Source of the DNA: Clostridiaceae bacterium
GTDB taxonomy: Bacteria > Bacillota > Clostridia > Oscillospirales > Acutalibacteraceae
Direction of reading: 5' to 3'
NCBI GenBank assembly: GCA_904501755.1
Contig: CAJGBV010000002.1
Coordinates: 66,703 to 130,702 of the forward strand
DNA length: 64,000 nucleotides
The notes beneath the pieces were generated by a model. The model was not told where the DNA came from. It saw only the letters and a program-made list of their open reading frames with translations, and did not search any database. Positions 9,435-18,248 of the stretch are shown piece after piece; positions within the stretch are counted from its first letter, which is position 1, and each line of letters starts with the position of its first letter. The position numbers and the translations under genes are program-made.

Positions 9435-9713
9435 ATGAGTATGTTTGAAAATACTGCCCAAAAAATAAGCGAAGCCTTGGGTGTAGTTGCGGCTACAACC
9501 GAAAAGGCTGTGGATATTGGCAAGAAAAAATACAATATTGCCGCACTTAAGAATAAGCTTGAAAAACAGTACGCACTTCTTGGAAAACTTTATTATGAGA
9601 GCAATAATACTGCAGATGCTTCTTTGCCGTATAAAGCGTATATTGATGAAATTTCACATCTGATTTCTCAGATTGAAAATGAAGAGAAAATACTTGAAAA
9701 TATTAAGAAATAG
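9435..9713 (+). CDS. Small coiled-coil protein of unknown function
   Basis: I do not recognise a named family. The 92-residue protein is charged and helical, with a heptad-like central stretch ('KNKLEKQYALLGKLYYES') and a second helix at the C-terminus. It resembles the N-terminal helical part of clostridial proteins that usually end in a zinc ribbon, but no cysteines are present. The start is placed at ATG 9435, 7 bases after GAGG, rather than the upstream GTG 9423 that precedes it. It lies 28 bases after hemZ and 12 before the nucleosidase gene, so it probably belongs to the same transcript. Confidence 0.7.
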   Translation: MSMFENTAQKISEALGVVAATTEKAVDIGKKKYNIAALKNKLEKQYALLGKLYYESNNTADASLPYKAYIDEISHLISQIENEEKILENIKK

Positions 9714-9725
9714 GGAAGATGTTTT

Positions 9726-10397
9726 ATGAAAAAAATCGGGATTATTGTTGCCGATAATGGTGAATTTGAGCCTTTGATTCAAAAAATAGGCGACTGTAAA
9801 AATGTTAGCTTTTTCGGTAGAGATTGCTATGAATTTTCCTTAAATGGCTATACTGTTTATGCTGTGCTCAGCGGAATTGGTAAGGTTAATGCCGCTGCTG
9901 CCGCTATGTTTCTGTATTATAAGAACTGCGACATTGTTTTGAATTACGGGTATTCGGGCGGAATAAGCAGCGTAAGAAAGGGAGATATAGTTATAGCTGA
10001 TAGCTTCTTGGAACACGATTTCGACCTCGTCTGCCTTGGGTACAAGCTTTGCGAAAAGCCTGAGCAGGAATATATATACAGTGCGGATAAAATTCTTACC
10101 GATTTGCTGAAAGAAATTTGTCCTACTGCTAAATGCGGACGAGCTGTATCCGGAGATTGCTTTGTCAGTGATGATAAGCTGAGAAATACTTTGAAATGTG
10201 AATTTATGGCTACCTCCTGTGATATGGAAACAGCGGCTATTGCTTCTGTTTGTCATCAGACAGGTATGAGATTTGGATGTATTCGTCAGATTTCTGATGA
10301 TGCAGGTGACGATGCAACTGCTTCCTATAGAGAAGAGGCATATAGCGGTAATATTGCTCCTGCTGACTGTATTATCGAACTTATTAAAATGCTGTAA
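9726..10397 (+). CDS. mtnN: 5'-methylthioadenosine/S-adenosylhomocysteine nucleosidase-like protein
   Basis: Phosphorylase-superfamily nucleosidase that would cleave adenine from methylthioadenosine or S-adenosylhomocysteine. The N-terminus 'MKKIGIIVADNGEFEPLI' puts Glu13 where E. coli MTAN has catalytic Glu12. 'CDMETAAIA' carries the MExxA ribose-binding Glu, and 'QISDDAGDDA' carries the catalytic Asp. The 223-residue length is normal. Substrate preference within the superfamily cannot be read from sequence, so a futalosine or other nucleoside hydrolase is possible. It is followed 9 bases later by the flippase gene. Confidence 0.8.
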   Translation: MKKIGIIVADNGEFEPLIQKIGDCKNVSFFGRDCYEFSLNGYTVYAVLSGIGKVNAAAAAMFLYYKNCDIVLNYGYSGGISSVRKGDIVIADSFLEHDFDLVCLGYKLCEKPEQEYIYSADKILTDLLKEICPTAKCGRAVSGDCFVSDDKLRNTLKCEFMATSCDMETAAIASVCHQTGMRFGCIRQISDDAGDDATASYREEAYSGNIAPADCIIELIKML

Positions 10398-10406
10398 GGA
10401 GTTTAT

Positions 10407-12128
10407 ATGAAAACTGATAATAAAACACAGAATTTTGAACGCGGTGCAGTAATACTGCTTGTTTCAGCCATTGTTGTTAAAATTATAGGTGCAGTATTTA
10501 AAATTCCGCTTCAAAGACTTATTGGAGATTTGGGGTTTGGTTTCTTTTCATCTGCTTATGACCTCTTTCTTCCTATATATGCTCTTTCAATGGCAGGACT
10601 TCCGATAGCTGTTTCCCGTATGACTGCCGCTTGTATGGCTGAAGGTAAGTATAGAAAAACGAGAATGACTCTGAAAATAGCCAAACGTGCTTTTTTGGTG
10701 ACGGGACTTACAGGATTTGTGCTTCTGCTTACATCTATTATACCTTATGCTAAGCTGACCACTACTCAGTCAAGCGATGCTCTTTATGTCGGCGTCTGTG
10801 TGCTTATGATTTCGCCTACTGTACTTTTCTGTAGCTATATGTCTGCCTATAGAGGCTACTATGAGGGTATGCGAAATATGTACCCTACGGCTATTTCAAA
10901 TGTTATTGAGGCACTCGGTAAGCTTCTTTTAGGCTATTCCTTTGCATATATCATTCTAAAAATTACCAAAAATGTTGCCTTTGCCGCTGCAGGAGCTCTT
11001 GCGGGAATTATGATAGGCACAGCTGCTGCCGCTATCTTTCTTAGTTTGAGGCATAAAATTATTGGTGACCCTATAAGTAAGGAGCAGCTTGAAAACTCTC
11101 CTGAGAGCAATAGCGGAAGAATTGTGCTAAAAGCTTTGCTTGTTATCGCTATTCCTGTAGCACTCAGTTCTCTTGCAAATAACATTACCTTGTTTATTGA
11201 TACCTTTATGGTTAAATGGCAGCTTAAAAATGTAATGGAAAGTTCCTGGGATTATATTAGCAATATGTACCGGTACTCTATTGCCGACTATAATTCAACA
11301 GCACAGCAGTTGGGTAGGGAGGCAATAACTTCTTCAAATATGCCCACCTTTTTATATGGTATACGCGGTGAAGCGTATGTACTGTATAATCTTATACCTA
11401 CATTAACTTCAACTTTAGGTGTTGGTTCAGTACCGTTCCTTACTACTGTGTGGGTAGAAAAGGATATGGGTGCTGTTAAGAAAACAATTGAAAAAATAAT
11501 TCGTACCGTGTCCGTTATTGCTTTTCCTGCAGGTATAGGATTATTTGCTATAGCACCTAATATAATGGGACTTTTATATGACGGCGTCGCACCTGTTGAA
11601 ATCGGTTCTTCATTACTTCGTGTCTTGGGTATCGCAGCAGTATTCGCAGGTGTGTCTTCCCCTATAGCGAATATGCTTCAGGTTATTGGCAAACCTATGA
11701 TTCCTGTGAGAAACATTGCAATTGGTGCCTGTTTGAAAATTGTAGTAAACTTTATTCTCGTTGGCAGACCTGAGATAAATATTCTCGGCGCACCTATAGG
11801 TACTGCTATTTGCTATTTGTTTATATTCCTTTCTAACTGTTTTTGCCTTATTAAATATACCGGTGTAAGATTTAATATATTATCTACTCTTGTTAAGCCT
11901 TTTGTTTCTGCCGCTTCTTGCGGTGCATCCGCATTTTTAATATCATTACTTTGCGATAAGCTTAATTTGAGCAATTTCATCACAGTTATATTCAGCGTGG
12001 GTGTGGCTGCATTAGTATATTTACTGGTATTATTTGGAATAAAAACTCTTACACGAGAAGATATATATGACCTTCCAAAAGGAAAACTTCTTGTTAGAGT
12101 GCTTGAAAAACTGCATTTTATTCGTTAA
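10407..12128 (+). CDS. MOP-superfamily polysaccharide flippase, SpoVB/YabM-like
   Basis: Polytopic membrane protein of 573 residues with about 14 helices, beginning after a short polar N-terminus. The opening 'KIIGAVFKIPLQRLIG' and 'LPIAVSRMTA' are hallmarks of the SpoVB/YtgP/MurJ-like branch of the MOP flippases, which move lipid-linked wall precursors. Its position just before mazG matches yabM in Bacillus, a SpoVB paralogue. It could serve spore cortex or vegetative wall synthesis; the window shows no other lipid II flippase. Confidence 0.9.
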   Translation: MKTDNKTQNFERGAVILLVSAIVVKIIGAVFKIPLQRLIGDLGFGFFSSAYDLFLPIYALSMAGLPIAVSRMTAACMAEGKYRKTRMTLKIAKRAFLVTGLTGFVLLLTSIIPYAKLTTTQSSDALYVGVCVLMISPTVLFCSYMSAYRGYYEGMRNMYPTAISNVIEALGKLLLGYSFAYIILKITKNVAFAAAGALAGIMIGTAAAAIFLSLRHKIIGDPISKEQLENSPESNSGRIVLKALLVIAIPVALSSLANNITLFIDTFMVKWQLKNVMESSWDYISNMYRYSIADYNSTAQQLGREAITSSNMPTFLYGIRGEAYVLYNLIPTLTSTLGVGSVPFLTTVWVEKDMGAVKKTIEKIIRTVSVIAFPAGIGLFAIAPNIMGLLYDGVAPVEIGSSLLRVLGIAAVFAGVSSPIANMLQVIGKPMIPVRNIAIGACLKIVVNFILVGRPEINILGAPIGTAICYLFIFLSNCFCLIKYTGVRFNILSTLVKPFVSAASCGASAFLISLLCDKLNLSNFITVIFSVGVAALVYLLVLFGIKTLTREDIYDLPKGKLLVRVLEKLHFIR

Positions 12129-12203
12129 ATTGCACAAAAAATGTTAAAAAATGATGTTTTTGACAGTTAATTTGAAAAAATATATTGATTTTTAGGAGAA
12201 GTT

Positions 12204-13007
12204 ATGGTAAATATAGATGTAGAACATTTTACTGGTAAATATACAATGGAGCAGCTTATTGATGTAATGCGTGCCCTGCGAGCTCCGGACGGCTGTCCTT
12301 GGGATAGAGAACAGGACCATCACAGTATTCGTAACAACTTTCTTGAAGAGGTATATGAGGCTATAGATGCGATTGACCGTGATAATACCGAGGATATGCG
12401 AGAAGAACTGGGCGATGTTCTTATGCAGGTTATTTTCCATTCAATTATGGAAGAGGAAAAATCGCACTTTGATTTTTCTGATGTTGTAAATGATGTATGT
12501 GCAAAGCTTATTTATCGGCATCCTCATGTTTTTGGTGATGTGAAGGCTGAAACCAGTGAAAAGGTGCTTGATAATTGGGACAAGCTAAAGCGTGTTGAAA
12601 AATCTCAGGAAACATATTCTGATACTCTTAAAAGCGTTCCACAAACATTTCCTGCACTGATTCGTGCGCAAAAGGTTCAGAAAAGAGCTTCAAGGGCAGG
12701 ATATGATTTTGAAAATGCAGTTCAGGCCTTTGAGAAAATTAAGGAAGAAGTCGATGAAGTTAACGCTGCTATGCAGAATGATAACAAAGATGTGATTACC
12801 GAAGAAATCGGAGATTTACTTTTTTCTGTTGTAAATACAGCTCGACTTTTGGGCGTAGATGCAGAAGAGGCATTACAGATTTCAACTAAAAAATTTATAA
12901 AAAGATTTACCGATGCCGAAGAAGAAATTATTCGTGACGGTAAAGATATAAAAGAGCTTGATGCTCACACCCTTGATATATATTGGCAAAAGGCAAAAAA
13001 TAATTGA
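12204..13007 (+). CDS. mazG: Nucleoside triphosphate pyrophosphohydrolase MazG
   Basis: Hydrolyses NTPs, including aberrant ones, to NMP and pyrophosphate. Two tandem MazG domains are visible. The N-terminal one has 'CPWDREQDHHSI', 'EEVYEAIDAI' and 'EELGDVLMQVIF' (the ExxE-ExxD metal site). The second has 'EIKEEVDEVNAA'-like 'KIKEEVDEVNAA' and 'EEIGDLLFSVVN'. The length of 267 is usual. Unlike Bacillus YabN, it lacks the fused N-terminal tetrapyrrole methylase domain. The start ATG 12204 follows AGGAG. Confidence 0.94.
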   Translation: MVNIDVEHFTGKYTMEQLIDVMRALRAPDGCPWDREQDHHSIRNNFLEEVYEAIDAIDRDNTEDMREELGDVLMQVIFHSIMEEEKSHFDFSDVVNDVCAKLIYRHPHVFGDVKAETSEKVLDNWDKLKRVEKSQETYSDTLKSVPQTFPALIRAQKVQKRASRAGYDFENAVQAFEKIKEEVDEVNAAMQNDNKDVITEEIGDLLFSVVNTARLLGVDAEEALQISTKKFIKRFTDAEEEIIRDGKDIKELDAHTLDIYWQKAKNN

Positions 13008-13067
13008 TTTCATACAGTAGTTATGGAAACACAATACTGTTGAAAATATAAAAACGGAGGTTTTTTT

Positions 13068-13337
13068 ATGAAAAAGTCAGAATTAATTTCAGCAATCGCT
13101 GAAAAAGCAGGTATCTCTAAGGTAGCTGCTGACAAGGCTCTCGCAGCATTCATCGATACTGTTGAAGGTGAACTCAAGGCTGGTGGAGAGGTTGCTTTAG
13201 TAGGCTTCGGTACCTTTAAGGTTGCTGAGCGTGCTGCAAGAACCGGTATCAATCCTAAGACCAAAGAGAAGATCCAGATTGCTGCTTCTAAGGCTCCTGT
13301 ATTCAAAGCAGGCAAGGCTTTCAAAGACGCTCTTTAA
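13068..13337 (+). CDS. hup: HU family DNA-binding protein
   Basis: Histone-like nucleoid protein, 89 residues, homodimeric, binding DNA without sequence specificity. The N-terminal 'MKKSELISAIAEKAGISK', the 'GFGTFKV' turn and the DNA-binding arm 'RTGINPKTKEKIQI' are all typical. Lysine and alanine rich with well-chosen codons, suggesting high expression. It has a strong GGAGG site and a strong terminator behind it. It sits between mazG and rqcP, where Bacillus has no insertion. Confidence 0.96.
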   Translation: MKKSELISAIAEKAGISKVAADKALAAFIDTVEGELKAGGEVALVGFGTFKVAERAARTGINPKTKEKIQIAASKAPVFKAGKAFKDAL

Positions 13338-13347
13338 TTTTTTCTTG

Positions 13348-13377
13348 AAGCCGTCCGTTTTCGGACGGCTTGGTTTT
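13348..13377 (+). terminator. Terminator after hup
   Basis: A 10-bp perfect stem (AAGCCGTCCG with CGGACGGCTT, TTTT loop) followed by GGTTTTT. It lies only 30 bases upstream of the rqcP start, so rqcP expression probably depends on partial read-through. Confidence 0.85.
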
Positions 13378-13406
13378 TGGTAAAAAATTTACTACAGGAT
13401 TTAACT

Positions 13407-13658
13407 ATGAGACTTGATAAATATCTTAAAATTTCCCGTATTATAAAGAGAAGAACAGTTGCAAATGAAGCATGTGATGCAGGAAGAGTTGTTGTCAATG
13501 GCAAGGTGGCCCGTGCTTCTTATGATGTAAAAACAGGTGACATAATTGAAATTGTTTTTGGTACAAGAACTGTAAAGGTTCAGGTAACAGAGGTTGCAGA
13601 AACTGTTCGTAAAGACGATGCAGCTTCTCTTTATAAAATAATTGATAGCGGTGAATAA
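13407..13658 (+). CDS. rqcP: RNA-binding S4 domain protein RqcP
   Basis: Small S4-domain protein (83 residues) of the YabO/RqcP type, which in Bacillus binds the large ribosomal subunit and promotes alanine tailing with RqcH in ribosome quality control. The S4 fold is seen in 'MRLDKYLKISRIIKRRTVA' and 'GRVVVNGKV'. The start ATG 13407 was chosen over an in-frame upstream start at 13377, which lies in the terminator of hup. Location before yabP matches Bacillus. Confidence 0.92.
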   Translation: MRLDKYLKISRIIKRRTVANEACDAGRVVVNGKVARASYDVKTGDIIEIVFGTRTVKVQVTEVAETVRKDDAASLYKIIDSGE

Positions 13659-13702
13659 CTTACTGCCTTTCGCAATATATTATTGTGAAGGGTGGTTTTT
13701 TT

Positions 13703-13975
13703 ATGTCTTTTGATATAGACAGAGAACATTCTCTATATCTCAGTAACAGAAATTCCTTATCGGTTACTGGGGTTAAGGATGTTTTGAGCTTTGATGATGA
13801 ATCAATAAGAATACTTACAAATATGGGAAGTATTGCATTAAGGGGAAGTGAATTTAAAATTGACAGCTTCAATACAGAAAGCGGAGATATAAAAATAAAA
13901 GGTAATTTTACAGCAATAGTTTATTTTAATGAAAATACCTCTAAAGATAATTTTTTAAAAAGGCTGCTTCGTTAA
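13703..13975 (+). CDS. yabP: Sporulation protein YabP
   Basis: YabP-family protein of 90 residues, required with YabQ at an intermediate stage of sporulation in Bacillus. Recognised by 'EHSLYLSNRNSLSVTGV', 'FDDESIRILTNMG' and 'LRGSEFKI', plus the conserved neighbours rqcP and yabQ. The start ATG 13703 follows the AAGGGTGG site; an upstream GTG at 13685 is possible but overlaps that site's surroundings. The yabQ start lies one base after its stop. Confidence 0.92.
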   Translation: MSFDIDREHSLYLSNRNSLSVTGVKDVLSFDDESIRILTNMGSIALRGSEFKIDSFNTESGDIKIKGNFTAIVYFNENTSKDNFLKRLLR

Positions 13976-13976
13976 T

Positions 13977-14423
13977 ATGTGGGAAATTGATTTGATGAGT
14001 CAGTGTATTACCTGTTTGTATGCTGCTATTGTAGGCTTTTGTTTCGCTTTTGTTTATGATATAGTGAAATCTGTAAGAAAAAGCATTGTGTGCGATTTCC
14101 TTACAGTGTTTGTTCAGGATATATGCGTCTCGCTTTTACTCACTTTATTTACATTTCTTTTGCTAATAGCAAGATGTAATGGCGAAATGAGGACTTACGT
14201 TTTTATTTTTGAATTAATTGGTTTTACGATTTTTAGATTAATATTTTCTCGTTATTTTATTAAAATATCTGTGAAATTGATTAGGCTTATTCTTAAATTA
14301 AAGTCATATTATTCTGCGAAAATATTGCTATTATCTTCTCTTATTGAGTCGCTGTCGGCTAAATTGAGCAATTTTTTTAAAAAAATTATTAAAAAATGTC
14401 TTATTAAAACAAAAAACTCTTGA
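13977..14423 (+). CDS. yabQ: Sporulation protein YabQ
   Basis: Membrane protein of 148 residues with about three helices and a very basic C-terminal tail ('KKIIKKCLIKTKNS'). In Bacillus YabQ is a membrane protein needed for spore cortex formation. Identification rests on hydropathy, the 'GFCFAFVYDIVKSVRK' segment and synteny. The start at ATG 13977 has only a weak AAGG far upstream; ATG 13995 is an alternative start. Confidence 0.85.
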   Translation: MWEIDLMSQCITCLYAAIVGFCFAFVYDIVKSVRKSIVCDFLTVFVQDICVSLLLTLFTFLLLIARCNGEMRTYVFIFELIGFTIFRLIFSRYFIKISVKLIRLILKLKSYYSAKILLLSSLIESLSAKLSNFFKKIIKKCLIKTKNS

Positions 14424-14487
14424 AAATGTATAGTATATTGTTGTATACTCATAGTGATAGATTATATTAGTTTAGAAAGAGATTTTT

Positions 14488-14772
14488 ATGAAGGGTAAAA
14501 AGAATAAAAGTATTATTTTGCGAATTCTCGTGCTTTGCGTTGCTTTGTATTTTGTTTTCTCTTTATCAAGCCTGTGGACTGACCTTGTAAAAGGCAGAGA
14601 AAATCTTGAGGCTATACGCGGTGAAATATCCGCTACCGACAGAAAAATAGGTGAATATAAAGAATTGCTGTCAAAAGGTAACGAAGCAAAAATTATTGAA
14701 AAGGCTGCCAGAGAACGCCTTGGATATGTATTTGAGGACGAGCAGGTTTATATAGATATATCTGCAAACTAA
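14488..14772 (+). CDS. divIC: FtsB/DivIC-family septum formation initiator
   Basis: Divisome protein of 94 residues: short basic cytosolic N-terminus, one membrane helix ('ILVLCVALYFVFSLSSLW'), then an extracytoplasmic coiled coil. The C-terminal signature 'IIEKAARERLGYVFEDE' is characteristic of FtsB/DivIC proteins, which join FtsL and DivIB/FtsQ to activate septal wall synthesis. Position between yabQ and yabR equals that of Bacillus divIC. A 64-base gap upstream may carry its own promoter. Confidence 0.93.
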   Translation: MKGKKNKSIILRILVLCVALYFVFSLSSLWTDLVKGRENLEAIRGEISATDRKIGEYKELLSKGNEAKIIEKAARERLGYVFEDEQVYIDISAN

Positions 14773-14812
14773 TTTTAAGTCTTAAATTTATTAAGGGGGA
14801 ACTGCATAGTTT

Positions 14813-15265
14813 ATGCAATTTGAAGTAGGACAGATTGTCGAAGGAAAAATTACAGGTATTACAAATTTTGGAGTATTTGTAGATTTAGGTGACTCAAAAA
14901 GCGGTATGGTACATATTTCTGAGGTGGCAAAAAGCTATGTTACCGATATTCATGAGCATGTTAAAGAAAATGATGTTGTGAAAATGAAGGTGCTCAGCGT
15001 TGGCGATGATGGTAAAATCAGCCTGAGTATTAAGCGCGCTCAGGAAGAGCCTAAAAAGGAACGTTTTGAGAAAAAGGTTAATTCTGAAAGACGTCAGTCA
15101 CCCAAAATTGATAATTCATATACATGGACTCCAAAGAAGCAGGAACCTGTTTCTTTTGAGGAAATGATGAACCGTTTTAAACAGACAAGCGACGAAAAGT
15201 TTTCTGATTTAAAGCGTAAGAATCCTGAAACTCGTCGTTCAAAGCGTGGCGCAGGCGTAAAATAA
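14813..15265 (+). CDS. yabR: S1 domain RNA-binding protein YabR
   Basis: One N-terminal S1/OB domain ('VGQIVEGKITGITNFGVFVD', then 'GMVHISEVA') is followed by a low-complexity, highly charged tail of about 75 residues. The family is the YabR/general stress protein 13 type, with RNA binding known for the domain but the role unclear. It closes the conserved yabM-to-yabR block and is followed by a terminator hairpin. Confidence 0.92.
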   Translation: MQFEVGQIVEGKITGITNFGVFVDLGDSKSGMVHISEVAKSYVTDIHEHVKENDVVKMKVLSVGDDGKISLSIKRAQEEPKKERFEKKVNSERRQSPKIDNSYTWTPKKQEPVSFEEMMNRFKQTSDEKFSDLKRKNPETRRSKRGAGVK

Positions 15266-15273
15266 TTATTTGC

Positions 15274-15298
15274 GGCAGACTTTAAGTCTGCCCTTTTT
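15274..15298 (+). terminator. Terminator after yabR
   Basis: GGCAGACTTTAAGTCTGCC (15274-15292) is a perfect inverted repeat followed by CTTTTT. The next gene starts 20 bases later, leaving no space for a separate promoter. Confidence 0.85.
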
Positions 15299-15317
15299 AC
15301 TGAAAGGAATCCACAAA

Positions 15318-16160
15318 GTGAGAGAAGTATCTGTTAAATTAATATGTGATGCTGTAGCCCGTCTTTGCATCAGTGCTAACAAAACACTACCTTGTGACTT
15401 AGTCGAAAGACTTTCTGATTTTCAGAAGGCCGAAACTAACCCTACTGCTGTTTCGGTTTTAAATGATTTACAGGATAATATTACTGCGGCAAAGGAAATG
15501 GATATTCCTGTTTGTCAGGATACGGGTATGGCAGTGGTTTTTTTGAATATCGGTCAGGATGTGCATCTTGTAGATGGCGATTTGAGAGAGGCTGTAAATA
15601 ACGGTGTAAAAAAAGGGTATACAGAAGGACTTCTCAGAAAGAGTGTTGTAGCTGATCCTCTTCGCCGTGTAAATACCGATGATAACACACCTGCAATTCT
15701 TCATATTGACATTGTTAAAGGCGATAAGGTTGAAATAACTGTTGCTCCAAAAGGCTTTGGTAGTGAAAATATGAGCAAAATTATTATGCTTAATCCTGCG
15801 GATAGCAGACAGGGAGTAATTAATGCTGTTCTTTCGGCTGTAAAGGACGCTGCTTCTAATCCCTGTCCGCCAATGGTTATAGGTGTAGGTATAGGCGGCG
15901 ATTTTGAGCAATGTGCATATCTTTCAAAAAAAGCGCTTTGCAGAAGTGCTGATAAAAGAAATTCGGATTCCTTCTACAGTGAGATGGAAGAGGAATTGCT
16001 CACAGAAATAAATAGGCTTAATATAGGTCCTCAGGGCTTTGGGGGAGATACCACTGCACTTTATGTAAATATTGAGGTTGCTCCGACTCACATTGCGGGG
16101 CTTCCTGTAGCGGTTAATATAGGTTGTCATGTAACAAGACACGAATCTTGTGTTATTTAA
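15318..16160 (+). CDS. Class I fumarate hydratase (Fe-S hydro-lyase), alpha subunit
   Basis: Alpha region of the oxygen-sensitive [4Fe-4S] hydro-lyases (fumarase/L-tartrate dehydratase, TtdA-like), 280 residues. Cluster cysteines are expected in 'IPVCQDTGMAVV', 'NPCPPMVIGVGIGG' and near 'DFEQCA', all seen. The C-terminal 'GPQGFGGDTTAL' motif is intact. The start GTG 15318 follows AAAGGA; longer in-frame starts fall inside the preceding terminator. The two-subunit enzymes need a beta subunit (TtdB-like), but the next gene is an RNA methyltransferase, so the beta gene must lie elsewhere. Confidence 0.88.
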   Translation: MREVSVKLICDAVARLCISANKTLPCDLVERLSDFQKAETNPTAVSVLNDLQDNITAAKEMDIPVCQDTGMAVVFLNIGQDVHLVDGDLREAVNNGVKKGYTEGLLRKSVVADPLRRVNTDDNTPAILHIDIVKGDKVEITVAPKGFGSENMSKIIMLNPADSRQGVINAVLSAVKDAASNPCPPMVIGVGIGGDFEQCAYLSKKALCRSADKRNSDSFYSEMEEELLTEINRLNIGPQGFGGDTTALYVNIEVAPTHIAGLPVAVNIGCHVTRHESCVI

Positions 16161-16170
16161 AGGTGGAAAA

Positions 16171-17295
16171 ATGAGTAATTTAAAAATGGTGGCACCTTGC
16201 CTTTTCGGTATAGAGGGCATTGCGGCAGATGAATTCAAAAGAATGGGCTTTGAAAAAGTGACCGCAGAAAATGGCAGAGTTTTGCTTGAGGGGGATGACA
16301 ACCTTCTTGTAAGGGCAAATATTAATTCCCGTTTTGCTGAACGAATTCTCATTAATATGGGTGAATTTGATGCTTTTACTTTTACAGAGCTTTTTGATAA
16401 CGTTAAAAATATGCCTTGGGAAGAATATATTGGTAGGGAAGATGCCTTTCCTGTAAACGGCTGGAGCATTAACTCTCAGCTTTCCAGTATTCCTGACTGT
16501 CAGTCCATCATTAAAAAGGCTATTGTCGAAAGACTTAAATCTAAATATAATATTTCCTGGTTTAATGAGACTGCAACGGAATATAGAGTGAGATTTTCCA
16601 TTCACAAAAACCGTGTTACGATGATGATTGATACATCAGGTGAGGGACTTCATAAGCGTGGATACAGAAGAAATTCTAATGCTGCACCTCTTAAAGAAAC
16701 TCTTGCCGCGGCTATTTGTGATATGGCAAGAATATATCCTGACTCTCAGGTGTATGATGCCTTTTGCGGTTCGGGAACCTTACTTATTGAGTCTGCAATG
16801 ATGGCCAAAAAGATGGCACCGGGACTTAGACGAAGCTTTGCGGCAGAGAGATTTCCTCAGATAAGCGAAAGCGTATGGAGAGAAGAAAGGTTGAGGGCTC
16901 AGAGTCTTATACTAACCGATATAGATTTCAGAGCAACAGGTTTTGATATTGACCCCGATGCCGTTGAGCTTACCCTAAAAAACGCAAAGTTTGCGGGTGT
17001 TGAGAAATATGTTAACGCATCGGTAAGGGATGTTAGAAATTTTGTTGCCCCACAGGAACGCTGTCTTGTCCTTGCAAACCCACCATACGGTGAAAGACTT
17101 CTTGATGTAAGGGAAGCTGAAGAGCTGTACAAGGTTATGGGCGAAAAATTCAACTTTGGAAATGGACAAAAATATTTTATTATAAGTCCTCATGATGAGT
17201 TCGAAAAGTTCTTCGGTGAAGTTGCTGATAAAAGACGTAAGCTATATAACGGAATGATAAAATGTCAGCTCTTTATGTATTTTAAAAAGAGGTAA
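16171..17295 (+). CDS. THUMP-domain class I SAM-dependent RNA methyltransferase (RlmL-like)
   Basis: Putative rRNA guanine-N2 methyltransferase of the YpsC/RlmL family, 374 residues. An N-terminal ferredoxin-like/THUMP region is followed by a Rossmann methyltransferase domain with 'YDAFCGSGTLLIE' (SAM-binding motif I) and 'LANPPYGERL' (the NPPY catalytic motif for exocyclic amino groups). The start ATG 16171 lies 4 bases after AGGTGG; it begins 10 bases after the fumarase gene. The precise target nucleotide is inferred from family knowledge only. Confidence 0.88.
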   Translation: MSNLKMVAPCLFGIEGIAADEFKRMGFEKVTAENGRVLLEGDDNLLVRANINSRFAERILINMGEFDAFTFTELFDNVKNMPWEEYIGREDAFPVNGWSINSQLSSIPDCQSIIKKAIVERLKSKYNISWFNETATEYRVRFSIHKNRVTMMIDTSGEGLHKRGYRRNSNAAPLKETLAAAICDMARIYPDSQVYDAFCGSGTLLIESAMMAKKMAPGLRRSFAAERFPQISESVWREERLRAQSLILTDIDFRATGFDIDPDAVELTLKNAKFAGVEKYVNASVRDVRNFVAPQERCLVLANPPYGERLLDVREAEELYKVMGEKFNFGNGQKYFIISPHDEFEKFFGEVADKRRKLYNGMIKCQLFMYFKKR

Positions 17296-17305
17296 GGGAA
17301 ATTAA

Positions 17306-18229
17306 ATGAGATATGTATTTATCGTAAATCCGGCGGCTGGAAAAGGAAAAGTAACTGCTCAGCTGTGCAAGGATATTGCTGAGTATTGTTCTATAAATAA
17401 GCTTGAATATTCTCTTCAAATGACCACTGCTCCGGGGGATGCACAACGCTTTGCTAAAGAACACGCTCAAAAGGGTGATGAGGTCACTATCTTTCTTGCC
17501 GGCGGCGAGGGTACTGTTTTTGAAGCATTAAACGGTTCTTATGGATATGAGAATGTAACTCTTGGTGTAATTCCTATTGGCTCTGCTAATGATTTTCTTA
17601 AGTTCTTCCCAAAAGAGAAAAAATCAGCGTTCCGTGATATTGATGACCAGATAAAAGGACGACCGCTGAAAATGGATGTAATAAAAGCGGGGGATAAGTA
17701 CTGTCTTAATTGCTGTTCAGTTGGAATGGATGCAATTGTTGCAAAATATATGAACGATTTCAGACGCGTTCCCTTTGTAACAGGAAGTATGGCTTATAAC
17801 CTTGCTATTGTTAAATGCTTCCTCGGTAAAATCGGTTGTCGTCTTACTCTCAGCGCTGACGGAAAAGATTTGGGTAATAAAAAATGTCTTTTTGCTGTTG
17901 TTGCTAATGGCCCTGCTTATGGTGGCGGTTATCTTGCCGCACCAGATGCAGTACCTTTTGACGGGGAACTGAATTATACTATCGTCGAAAATATCAATAA
18001 GCTTAAAATTCTAAAATTTATCGGCAGGTATAAAAAAGGTGAAGTTGACGGACTTTCGTTTGTACATAGAGAAAAATGTAATAGTTTTATTATAAAAAGC
18101 CAGGGTGATGTGCCTGTTAATCTTGATGGTGAGATTTTCGAAATGACAGAAATTGAATTTAAAATAGTTAAAAATGCCGTTAATTTTAATATTCCGCAGT
18201 CACTTTTTAAGAGTTTATTAAAAAAATAA
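17306..18229 (+). CDS. Diacylglycerol/lipid kinase family protein (YegS/DgkB-like)
   Basis: Soluble lipid kinase-like protein of 307 residues. Visible motifs are 'IVNPAAGKGKV' at the N-terminus, 'AGGEGTVFEALNG' (the nucleotide-binding GGDGT motif with Glu in place of Asp) and 'PIGSANDFLK'. The family phosphorylates diacylglycerol or related lipids in membrane lipid turnover. The Asp-to-Glu change is conservative, so activity is likely, but the substrate is not known. It lies 10 bases after the methyltransferase gene. Confidence 0.87.
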   Translation: MRYVFIVNPAAGKGKVTAQLCKDIAEYCSINKLEYSLQMTTAPGDAQRFAKEHAQKGDEVTIFLAGGEGTVFEALNGSYGYENVTLGVIPIGSANDFLKFFPKEKKSAFRDIDDQIKGRPLKMDVIKAGDKYCLNCCSVGMDAIVAKYMNDFRRVPFVTGSMAYNLAIVKCFLGKIGCRLTLSADGKDLGNKKCLFAVVANGPAYGGGYLAAPDAVPFDGELNYTIVENINKLKILKFIGRYKKGEVDGLSFVHREKCNSFIIKSQGDVPVNLDGEIFEMTEIEFKIVKNAVNFNIPQSLFKSLLKK

Positions 18230-18248
18230 AAAATATGATTTAATACTG

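Noticed and set aside
12160..12188. TTGACA-N17-TATTGA as the mazG promoter.
   Set aside because: The predicted start point would fall on the Shine-Dalgarno, leaving no usable leader; the -10 is also poor.
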